Under the pieces are notes generated by a model that was given only the letters and a program-made list of their open reading frames with translations, did not search any database and was not told the origin of the DNA. The position numbers were made by a program, and so were the translations under genes. 18,684 nt of DNA, taken from NCBI GenBank assembly GCA_001970855.1, contig LSSN01001063.1, forward strand, positions 1 through 18,684, read 5' to 3'. The stretch comes from Smittium culicis (Eukaryota > Kickxellomycota > Harpellomycetes > Harpellales > Legeriomycetaceae). Of the stretch, positions 11,951 to 18,445 are shown in pieces. Position 1 is the stretch's first letter. Every line of letters begins with the position of its first letter.

Positions 11951-13434
11951 TTGTATAACTAAGTGCAAAAAAACCTGTCAAGAATATATTAAGATCAATA
12001 ACTAAACAAAAGTGTAAATAAATCATATTTATATTTCACACGTGTTATTTATATTATTCTGTGGATATTTTCAAAAAATTTACATTATAAAAAGTACTTT
12101 TTTAAGTTTTTTGGCTCTAGATAGTAATATTTATTTTAATCTGTTATTAATGGTAAAAATTATAACAATGTAGTATTTCCCACTAACATCAAAATTCGTA
12201 AAGATTAAAAATTCATCAAAAGACGTTAAAAAGAGTATTTATTTTTAATTTATGATTATATGGTAGTTTAACTAGTATAAAGCTTACCTGAATATCAGTT
12301 TTCGCTACTATTCGAGTCTATATCGCCTTAAAACCACTCACTCTTATTGAAATATTCTCAAAAAAAAAAAAGCAAAAAAATTTAAAAATATATATATTAG
12401 TTTAATTAGTTTTTTTTTAAAAAAATAACAGCTTTTTTTAAATGTTGATATATTAATTTTTATTGTGTATTTAATTGAGAAATAGCAATAATATATGGGT
12501 GTCTAGAAGCCAAAGAAAAGAGGGAAATAGAATATTATGATACTTATTAATATATACACATATGGTTTATTAAAAGTAAAAATTTTATACAAAAAAACGA
12601 AAAATGATAAAATCAAAACAGCAAAAATTCTCAGTCTAATCGATTATAATATCATGCCAGCAGTTTTTTGTCTTATGGAAATGGCTGAAAACAGTCTAAA
12701 TCTGAACGAGATGTTGACCAAAATCCAACATAGTGTATAGTTATTTTATAAAATCAAATAAATACAATACTCTATTCTTTGCTTAAATATATCATAGTAT
12801 CTGTAAAAAATATCGTGTATTCAGAAATTGTATAATTAAGTAGCTTTGGCGAGACATTTCCCAAAAATTTATTCAGTTTTATTATTATTAAAATTATAGC
12901 CTGAATCAACCATATTGTTTTTTTTAAAAGCGAAAAAAAGTAATCGATATGCTTGATTCTTAATTTTCAAATACAATCTTTTATTTATTTTATAGCTGGT
13001 ATTATGCCGATTTATCTATAATAAAGCCTTTTTTAATAGTAAAGATAGCCTTATTTATACCCTTTTATCATGATTAATTAAATTTTATTCTAGATATCGT
13101 TTTTCATATATTCTTAACCATTATAATATTTATAATATTTAATTTTATTTAGATAGGTGCGGATTGAATTTATTTTTCTTAAGGTGTTTTATTCTGACTC
13201 TAGTGGTAGTTTTTATTATTATTTTTATTTGAATTAGCATGAATTTGGTTAAGATATTTGTATTTAAGTGCTTATATTATCAAATAAAGTCCCTAAATAT
13301 AGCTAATAAACGTTTATAGTTATTATAATACTAGTTATGGATTTTATTATGTTTGTTCTTTGTAATTTTATATTATGAATCGGCTTTTCAAAAAAAAATT
13401 TCACATTTTAATCCTATAGTAAATATAAACACAT
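11951..13434. other. Sequence between the two family 2 copies; one doubtful small ORF
   Basis: A+T-rich DNA bounded by the inverted pair of family 2 elements. Apart from the small open frame at 12537-12740 nothing is supportable. No transposase-like blocks were recognised between the copies, so there is no sign that the pair forms the ends of one larger composite element. Confidence 0.45.
12537..12740 (+). CDS. Doubtful 67-codon open frame, unknown product
   Basis: An ATG-started frame of 67 codons. The second half, from about residue 20, is less A+T-biased than the surroundings and has a mixed composition (segments such as NDKIKTAKILSL and CLMEMAENSLNLNEML) that could form amphipathic helices. 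No family, signal peptide, membrane span or convincing splice site was recognised, and there is no neighbouring gene to support it. In DNA of this composition an open frame of this length can occur by chance. It is recorded for completeness and is more likely not a gene; a chance frame or an exon relic are the alternatives. Confidence 0.12.
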   Translation: MILINIYTYGLLKVKILYKKTKNDKIKTAKILSLIDYNIMPAVFCLMEMAENSLNLNEMLTKIQHSV

Positions 13435-13715
13435 CTAAAATAAAAAACTTTCTAAAATTATTTGAGTCTATATATTGGAGGTTAATTCGAGAAGTGGAAC
13501 TTTTCCTATTAAAAAATTCCTACTATTCGAATTTAATTTTACTTTTAAATGTTTTTAGAAAATATCGCCAAATGAACTATCTGATACAACCAATAGCTTT
13601 ATTCGATTGATATAAGCAAATGGAATCTTCAAGGAAAAAAAGTTCCTTCTCTGCTAAGAATATCCTATATTCGTCTGTATTTTTTAAAAGATCCAGAATC
13701 TTGAGACTTATATTC
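13435..13715 (-). mobile_element. MITE family 2, copy 2 (inverted relative to copy 1)
   Basis: The complement of this segment aligns with 11690-11950: GTCTCAAGATTC, then CGAATATAGGATATTCTTAG, AGAGAAGGAACTTTTTTTCC, ATTGGTTGTATCAGATAG and CCACTTCTCGAA appear in the same order. The inner ends are inverted repeats of each other: GAGAAGTGGAACTTTTCC near 13489-13506 against GAGAAGGAACTTTTTTTCC on the opposite strand at about 13632-13651. An 85-codon open frame (13353-13610 +) overlaps this element and is regarded as spurious. Ends are approximate, and the transposon superfamily is not identified. Confidence 0.55.
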
Positions 13716-14027
13716 TAGATTTACCTGAATATTAAAGTTTACATTTTTTATCCTTCTTTATTTATAATAAAAAAAGATTTTTTTAAAAAAAAACATTAAA
13801 AGACGAAATTGTGAGTTATAATTAAGGGTAAAGTGATAATTTTTTTTTTAGAGCTAAGCTTGCTCAAGTCCGACTCGCAGTATAAAGCTAAGATTTTTTA
13901 AAGTTTATGTACAGTTTATATATCGACTTTCTATGACCAGTTTTACCCGGACTGATTTCTATTTAGATATTTTTTTCATGATGTTTATTTGTGGAGTGCT
14001 GTTAAACAAAGCCCAAACACCAATGAG

Positions 14028-14048
14028 TTTTTTTTTTTTTTTTTTTTT
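14028..14048 (-). repeat. Poly(T) run of 21
   Basis: Twenty-one T immediately left of a family 1 MITE (TTAA at 14052). It could be the tail of a retroposed sequence on the - strand, but no direct repeat of the left flank was found downstream. It may simply be an expanded homopolymer. Confidence 0.85.
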
Positions 14049-14051
14049 GGT

Positions 14052-14248
14052 TTAACCCTTTCCCGCGCGGTAGGCTGTTTTTGATCTACCAAATATAGTT
14101 AACTAAATTCAATAATAATAATTTAATTCTGAGACCTAGTTTTAATCAGTATATGATAGATTTCTCTGTAAATGATAAATTTGCTTTTAAATCGCCGACG
14201 AATCATTAAATCAGTATTTTTAAATAGTGATGGACGGGAAAGGGTTAA
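14052..14248 (+). mobile_element. piggyBac-like MITE (family 1), well-preserved copy
   Basis: A 197-bp element with TTAA at both ends (14052-14055 and 14245-14248). The left terminus is CCCTTTCCCGCGCGG, and the complement of the right terminus is CCCTTTCCCGTCCATCA, so the terminal inverted repeat is about 10-11 bp. Inside, TTTTTGATCTACCAAATATAG follows the left end and GACGAATCATTAAATCAG precedes the right end. It has no open frame. It lies 3 bp right of a poly(T) run and 8 bp left of another, more decayed copy in the same orientation. Confidence 0.85.
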
Positions 14249-14256
14249 CTAGGTCT

Positions 14257-14449
14257 TCAAAACCTTTCTTGAGCGGCAGACTTTATTTGATCTACAAAAT
14301 ATAGCCAACTATTTTCAATAGAAATAATATAACTCCGAGATCAATTCAATTTTTTTTGTATAACAGTAGCAATTAATAAACATGCAATTAAATCACTAGC
14401 GAATCAAAATATTAAAACTACCAAAGAGTGTTTTATGAGAAAGGGCTAA
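14257..14449 (+). mobile_element. piggyBac-like MITE (family 1), decayed copy
   Basis: It aligns with its left neighbour throughout: AACCTTTCTTGAGCGGCAGAC at the left end, TTGATCTACAAAATATAGCCAAC inside, AATATAACTCCGAGATC in the middle, and GAGAAAGGGCTAA at the right. The terminal TTAA motifs have mutated (AAAA on the left, CTAA on the right). It starts only 8 bp after the previous copy and has the same orientation, so it is either an older insertion or part of a tandem duplication. Confidence 0.7.
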
Positions 14450-14572
14450 TTGAGCAGTTTAGAACGCTATTTGTAGCGACTTTATAAGCGAAAAAAAAAA
14501 TGTCTGAAGATTAAAATAGATGAAGTAAAAAAGAACAATTTTAATAAACCATTTTTGATCTTTTCTACAGGA

Positions 14573-14905
14573 ATGCACGTTTTATATCAGGCCCATTTTT
14601 AATCTATCAGATATAGAGAATGTTCGGGAAAATTAGCTATAACAAAAACTAAATTTGTGTTTCCCTTCGTCTCTATACTCAATAACCTTTATTACAAATG
14701 CTTACATCTCTTTTTTATTTTAGAGCATTAAATTAACTATAAACGAATAAAAGAAATAAAAAATGTGTTCAATTAAAATAATATAAACCCGAGATTCGAT
14801 TAATTATTATTTTTTTGTAGGATAGCAGCAAAATATGATAATAACTATAAATTATGGCAAATCAATAAATTCGTTTTTAGAAGAGTGTTGGATAGGAAAG
14901 TGTAA
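14573..14905 (+). mobile_element. piggyBac-like MITE (family 1), split by ~140 bp of extra DNA
   Basis: The left part (about 14573-14625) contains GGCCCATTTTTAATCTATCAGATATAG, matching the GATCTACCAAATATAG end. The right part (about 14762-14905) contains GTGTTCAATTAAAATAATATAA, CCCGAGATTCG, TAGCAGCAAAATATG and a decayed end GAGTGTTGGATAGGAAAGTG. The two halves join correctly if about 140 bp between them are removed. The extra segment ends in an A-rich tract (AAAAGAAATAAAAA) and is flanked by similar AATGTTC and AATGTGTTC, hinting at a retroposon-like insertion. A 64-codon open frame at 14835-15029 overlaps the right half and is spurious. Confidence 0.55.
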
Positions 14906-14952
14906 AATGCCATACTTCACTATAAGAGAAAGAAAGAAATACATCTCAAATG

Positions 14953-15027
14953 CCAAATTGCCATCTTTTTTTTTTTTTTTTTTTAAGTTAGGAAATTTAT
15001 TCAAGATTTTATACCAAATTGCCATCT
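14953..15027 (-). mobile_element. Tiny retroposed copy with poly(A) tail and 14-bp target-site duplication
   Basis: CCAAATTGCCATCT occurs perfectly at 14953-14966 and again at 15014-15027. Between them lie a run of T and then about 29 bp. Read on the - strand, this insert is a short body containing AATAAA about 12 bases before a tail of some 19 A. A poly(A) signal, a tail and long direct repeats together are the hallmark of target-primed reverse transcription by LINE-type machinery. The copied body is only about 29 bp, so the source RNA cannot be named. It is probably a severely 5'-truncated LINE or mRNA copy, and the perfect duplication suggests a recent event. Confidence 0.7.
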
Positions 15028-15385
15028 AAAGCGGTAATATCCCTAAAATTGGACAAAATTATGAGTTTACTACTAGAGAGATTTACTGAGAAATGGTGTA
15101 ATTGTAAGGTGTAACGTGTCACAGTTTATAAAAACGTTTAAACAAAATTAGAAGCCAATTAATAGTATCATTACTATTATTAGCAAATTTAAATTTCAAA
15201 ATGAATCGAAAAAATAGGAAATTCAATTACCTTTTTATTAGTTAAATGTTAAAGTTTTTATTTTCTTAAAAAAAGAATTGATTTTTTCATTGGAAATAGC
15301 TTTTTAATAGATTTTACCAACTGCAACTCTTTTTAGAGATCTCATAGTATGGTATTTTCAATATTAAAAACTTCAAACTAAGTAT
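15028..15385. other. Intergenic; nothing recognised
   Basis: No gene or element was found. A 17-codon ATG frame begins near 15061 (MSLLLERFTEKWCNCKV); it is too short and isolated to support as a gene. Confidence 0.45.
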
Positions 15386-15470
15386 TTAAAGACCTTTTAT
15401 TAAGTAAGCGGAAGGTGTGAATGAAATATTGCAAAGATATTTAGTCAATTCGAAAAATATAACTCCTTGG
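15386..15470 (+). mobile_element. Left-half relic of piggyBac-like MITE (family 1)
   Basis: It begins TTAAAGACCTTTT and continues through a GCGGAAGG tract, then GCAAAGATATTTAGTCAATTC and AAAAATATAACTCC. These correspond, in order and spacing, to the family 1 left end, the ACAAAATATAGCCAAC word and the ATATAACTCCGAG word. The right half is missing, and a better-preserved copy starts 14 bp further on. Confidence 0.4.
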
Positions 15471-15483
15471 AAAAATGATAAAT

Positions 15484-15681
15484 TTAACCTTTTCACGGAC
15501 AGTGGGCTGCTTTTGATCTACAAAATATATCCAAATACGTCCAATAAATAAAATTAAATCCCGAGACTCATCCACTTACTCAATTCTCTTAGAACAGAAA
15601 AAAACATTTATTTGCCTTTTTATTCATAAAAAAATCAATAAAAGCATTTTTTTTAAACATCACTTGACCGGAAAGGGTTAA
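15484..15681 (+). mobile_element. piggyBac-like MITE (family 1), complete copy
   Basis: A 198-bp element bounded by TTAA at 15484-15487 and 15678-15681. The left end reads CCTTTTCACGGACAGTGGGC, and the complement of the right end is CCCTTTCCGGTCAAG. Family words TTTTGATCTACAAAATATA and AAATCCCGAGACTC are present. The interior near 15600 is more diverged than in the other complete copies and is richer in A runs. It has no coding capacity. Confidence 0.85.
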
Positions 15682-15704
15682 GAGATTTTTTCCATTCCGT
15701 TGTA

Positions 15705-15863
15705 AACATTATTTCAGCGTTAATAATAGCTAATAAAGTTACACATCCATCATTAAAAATATAACTCCGTAATGTTTCATTTTCTGTTTTTGCTTATATA
15801 ATTTCCTTAATTAATATAAATATAAACTGGTATCAATAAAATCATATTTTAAATGACTGAAAA
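15705..15863 (+). mobile_element. Strongly decayed piggyBac-like MITE (family 1)
   Basis: AATAGCTAATAAAGTT, CATTAAAAATATAACTCCG and, further right, AATATAAACTGGTATCAATAAAATCATATTTTAAATG follow the family order, but both termini are missing or unrecognisable. It lies about 24 bp right of a complete copy. The call rests on the middle and right-hand words only. Confidence 0.35.
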
Positions 15864-16402
15864 TGCCACGAGTTTAAATTTAGTAAAAGATATTTTCCCA
15901 AAACAAAATCATGGCGCTTTTGTGGTCTCCAAATAATCTTGTGGAGAGGGAGGCGGAATTCATAATTCTCTTATTTATATTGATAGAAAAATAAAAAAAC
16001 AGCTGATATTTCAAAAGTTATATATTTAGTGACTAATAATGAGAAAGAAATGAAAAATAGAGTTACTATCGACCAAGTGCCATTTAATTAATATATTTAT
16101 GCAATTATAATTATTTTTTGATGCCAGAATGTATCAGTAGTGTTTATAATGAGAGAATATTAGAAAGGTATGATCTATCGTCGAAAGAAATTTATTTGCT
16201 ATAATAACTGGGAGTGTATATTGACAGAGTTTATAGATCCGTTCGATTTTTATTTTACTAGAACTTATACCGAAAATTGGAGTTAGAGGGTAGTGAACTA
16301 TAAATAGAAAAAATCCCGCTGCTCAAAATAACCTTCGGTGTAGTAGCTCTAACCTAGTTTTTTTAGGGCAATGTAAATTCTTAGAAAAACACTATATTTT
16401 AT
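15864..16402. other. Intergenic; minor G-rich patch and short foldback
   Basis: Around 15911-15955 there is a less A+T-rich patch holding a 27-codon ATG frame (MALLWSPNNLVEREAEF...), with no family recognised. Near 16279-16353 GTTAGAG and CTCTAAC form the core of a loose inverted repeat spanning about 75 bp. Neither could be tied to a gene or element. Confidence 0.4.
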
Positions 16403-16598
16403 TTAACCCTTTCACGGGTGGTGGACTATTTTTGACCCACCAGATTAACCAACAGTGCTCAAATAAAATACTTTAGTTCCGAGTCTTTAAGAATTATTGG
16501 TATGTTGTAAAATAACAACAAATAATAAACTTGCTTATAAATAATAAACGAATCAATAAATTAAATTTTTTTAAGAGTGTTGGGCGGGAAAGGGTTAA
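16403..16598 (+). mobile_element. piggyBac-like MITE (family 1), complete copy
   Basis: A 196-bp element with TTAA at 16403-16406 and 16595-16598. The left end is CCCTTTCACGGGTGGTGGAC, and the complement of the right end is CCCTTTCCCGCCCAACACTC. The middle has AGTTCCGAGTCTTTAAGAA, TTATTGGTATGTTGTAAAA and AATAATAAACGAATCAATAA. It is the best match to the 17035-17231 copy. It contains no open frame. Confidence 0.88.
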
Positions 16599-16850
16599 TG
16601 CTAAGATTTTTTTGTTTGGTAGAAATATTCAAATTAGATTTCAAAATTAACCTTAATGATTGGTAGTTCCAGTAATTATTTTAACACGTGATATTCTCCA
16701 CGCAAATAGTTGCGTTTGGGTTCCTATTAGATTCGATGCATGCATTTTGATTTGCAAATTTTCGAGTTTTTTTATTCGTTAAGCTATTGAAAAAAAAACG
16801 TTTATTGTTGTTGTAAATCTATTGGGAATTAATTGTGGCGAGTAGTGTGG

Positions 16851-16931
16851 ATGGGCACTCTATTAACAAATGTGGGTACCTTTGAAACTCTAGCCCTGGA
16901 TATGATTCGATGCGCTCATTTTATAAATTAA
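16851..16931 (+). CDS. Doubtful 26-codon frame in a G+C-richer patch; possible exon
   Basis: An ATG preceded by GTGTGG opens a 26-codon frame (MGTLLTNVGTFETLALDMI...) ending in TAA, with an in-frame TAA 18 bases upstream. The surrounding 16830-16920 segment is clearly less A+T-rich than its neighbours. It lies between two MITEs and about 600 bp left of the candidate exons at the right edge, so a 5' exon or leader of that gene is conceivable. No convincing splice donor was found in the frame and no family is recognised. An exon relic or chance frame are equally possible. Confidence 0.15.
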   Translation: MGTLLTNVGTFETLALDMIRCAHFIN

Positions 16932-17034
16932 TATATCCAGCAATACAGCGACATGTAGCCTTTTTTTTTGTATAATTTGTAGCTGCGGATAATCCGATTT
17001 TCTCGAATCTTTTTCCGTTTCATGCCTAACGCTC

Positions 17035-17231
17035 TTAACCCTTTCGCGGGCGGTAGACTATTTTTGACCTCGAAATATAGCCAATTGAGTTATATTAAAA
17101 CACTTTAATTCCGGGGCCATAAGAATTATTGGTATTTTATAGAGTATCAACAAATAACAATTATAACTATAAATCGCAAACGAATCATAAAATTGGATTT
17201 TTTTAAAGAGTGTTGGACAGGAAAGGGTTAA
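17035..17231 (+). mobile_element. piggyBac-like MITE (family 1), complete copy next to the candidate gene
   Basis: A 197-bp element with TTAA at 17035-17038 and 17228-17231. The left end is CCCTTTCGCGGGCGGTAGAC, and the complement of the right end is CCCTTTCCTGTCCAACACTC. Inside are CGAAATATAGCCAATTGAG, TTAATTCCGGGGCCATAAG and CAAACGAATCATAAAATTGG. It is non-coding. It is the last complete copy before the coding-looking DNA at the right edge. Confidence 0.88.
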
Positions 17232-17299
17232 AAAAATCGAACTTATTATTTCTCTAATAGTTGAAAATATATTAATTACTTGCTGTTATTCTCCAGTCA

Positions 17300-17397
17300 G
17301 CCAATACTTTTTAAGATTCCAGAATTTAACTATTATAGCTGAACTCAGTTGGCTATATTTGGTAGATCAAAAATATTACACCATCCGCAAAAGGGCT
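17300..17397 (-). mobile_element. Truncated piggyBac-like MITE (family 1) in reverse orientation
   Basis: The complement starts with CCCTTTTGCGGATGGTG, continues AATATTTTTGATCTACC and AAATATAGCCAACTGAGTTC, then decays through GTTAAATTCTGGAATC to about 17300. This is the left half of the element on the - strand; the right half is absent. It is the only copy of the ten that points the other way. Confidence 0.65.
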
Positions 17398-17432
17398 ATT
17401 CTCAGTTTCAATCACAACATCTATCGGTTTAA

Positions 17433-17636
17433 CTTTATGTTATATTCAGAAAGAAAATATTTCACGATCTATACCATTTCTCACTATTTTACAAGTTTAC
17501 GACTTTTCTTCTATATCTGAATATAGTGCTTTGTAATTTTATATTTTGTGCCTTAGAGTTCGCGATTTACCAGCGATATCTGTTTGCATTTAAAAGAGCT
17601 ACACCGATAGAAAGTAAGACAATCCCCATTTCAACT
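17433..17636 (+). CDS. Candidate internal exon of a HORMA-like gene (low confidence)
   Basis: One + frame is open from just after a TAA near 17430 to a TAA at about 17684, roughly 84 codons with no in-frame ATG, so if real it must be reached by splicing. Possible acceptors are ATATTCAG near 17450 and GAATATAG at 17526. Possible donors are ACT|GTAAAG at 17637 (phase 0) and GAAA|GTAAGA at 17614. The stretch NIVLCNFIFCALEFAIYQRY followed by KTIPIS resembles the first HORMA helix and following strand of REV7/MAD2 proteins (pattern VLCEFLE...LILYVRE...VPV), and more loosely the ATG101 N-terminal helix (VLHTVLLHR). Joined through the 17637 donor to the acceptor before 18245, phase 0 is kept on both sides. 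The Phe/Leu-rich left part may be chance. Exon limits are tentative. Confidence 0.25.
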
Positions 17637-17834
17637 GTAAAGGTTATTTTTTATCTCCTCATACATGCTATTTATAACATTGAGCGATTTTAATCAGTTA
17701 TCTAGGACAAGTAAAGTCCATGTCATTTTATCAATTTCGCAATTCCTCAATTTAATAACAACTATATATCTCAATTGTAGCTGTACGTACACCAGCAACT
17801 AAGTTTTTAGAGATTATATAATATTTACTTAAGA

Positions 17835-17850
17835 TTAGCATGCATGCTAA
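17835..17850. repeat. Perfect 16-bp palindrome
   Basis: TTAGCATGCATGCTAA is its own reverse complement, with GCATGCATGC at the core. It lies in the presumed intron between candidate exons. No function can be assigned. Confidence 0.9.
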
Positions 17851-18070
17851 AGAGTTTTCTTTCGAGCTGGTAATATAATTTTTTCTTCAGAAAAAGTACA
17901 AATCTTATCCAACTTATACTATCCCGAGTAGGAGATTGATCCGCGAAATGTAGGCCCTGTATTTGAAGGTAAGTATTGATTTCAGATAAGTCTCGTAGAA
18001 GCTCTTTTATCCGCTAACAATAATAAAACACTAACGCATTCTAATTCCTAAAAAAAAAAAAAGCAATATT

Positions 18071-18097
18071 AAGTAGCGTTGTTTTCCATCGCTACTT
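18071..18097. repeat. Perfect 8-bp hairpin stem with 11-nt loop
   Basis: AAGTAGCG at 18071-18078 pairs exactly with CGCTACTT at 18090-18097, with a run of A shortly upstream. It lies inside the presumed intron. There is nothing to indicate a terminator or a structured RNA gene beyond the stem itself. Confidence 0.6.
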
Positions 18098-18244
18098 TAG
18101 TCCAATAGAGCCAAAAATTTCACTTGCTTTCGATGAGCTCCCATATGTACGCATACGATTTTTGTTTCTAGTTCAATGAACATATTACTGTGATTATTTA
18201 TTTTCTCTTTAGCTTCTATATACAAAACTTCTATATAAAATTAG

Positions 18245-18340
18245 CCATCTGTTAACGACGAAACTACAATAAACACTATTGAAAAAAACGTTCAACAGAT
18301 ATCTCTCGCCATAAACTCGAACACAAAAATAAACTATCAA
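18245..18340 (+). CDS. Candidate internal exon, 32 codons, HORMA-like helix
   Basis: An open stretch of exactly 32 codons, preceded by AAAATTAG and followed by a textbook donor CAA|GTAAGT. An alternative acceptor, TTTTCTCTTTAG at 18211, has a better pyrimidine tract, but that extension contains stops. The peptide (PSVNDETTINTIEKNVQQIS, then LAINSNTKINYQ) has Ile/Val spaced for an amphipathic helix. In phase 0 it continues directly into the 18446 exon. From memory, its length up to the following V-x-V-E-F strand equals that of the ATG101 segment running from SSEELDRALRKVV to MSLEF, and REV7/MAD2 proteins have a similar helix before a strand at this point. Function is inferred only through the downstream exon. 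The exact 5' boundary is uncertain. Confidence 0.42.
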
Positions 18341-18445
18341 GTAAGTTTTTAAGCATACATCACCTTCATTATATTACCGCTATATAGCGCATTCTTAAAA
18401 TGAACATGTTCTAGTTACTCATTCATTAAAAAAATAATTTTTTAG
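18341..18445 (+). other. Predicted GT-AG intron, 105 bp, phase 0
   Basis: The donor GTAAGTTTTTAAG is consensus-like, and the acceptor AATAATTTTTTAG has a short T tract. Removing it joins a 32-codon frame to a 79-codon frame without a shift, whereas the unspliced frame stops at TAA three codons past the donor. A length near 100 bp is usual for short introns of insects. Confidence 0.5.

Noticed and set aside
13353..13610. 85-codon + strand ORF
   Set aside because: Most of it lies inside the family 2 MITE copy on the other strand; the frame is not open in the homologous copy at 11690-11950 and the product matches nothing.
14835..15029. 64-codon + strand ORF
   Set aside because: It runs through the right end of a MITE, a poly(T) tract (giving a run of Phe) and the retroposed insert, so it is a chance frame across three repeats.
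9950..17397. Regularly recurring repeats considered as a CRISPR array
   Set aside because: Repeat units are ~190 bp, irregularly spaced, flanked by TTAA and carry inverted ends; the context is eukaryotic. These are transposable elements, not CRISPR repeats.
17891..17968. Exon-like segment with a pyrimidine-rich acceptor and a perfect donor AAG|GTAAGT
   Set aside because: The splice signals are attractive, but all three frames contain a stop inside the 78 bp. It could be a non-coding or poison exon; without transcripts it is not called.
17825..18013. 62-codon open stretch on the - strand without a Met start
   Set aside because: No family resemblance, no start and no clear splice boundaries. 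It overlaps the presumed intron of the + strand gene and is most likely chance.
18213..18340. Longer version of the 18245 exon starting at the stronger acceptor TTTTCTCTTTAG
   Set aside because: The extra bases introduce an in-frame TAA and TAG in the frame that stays open downstream, so the shorter exon was preferred even though its acceptor is weaker.
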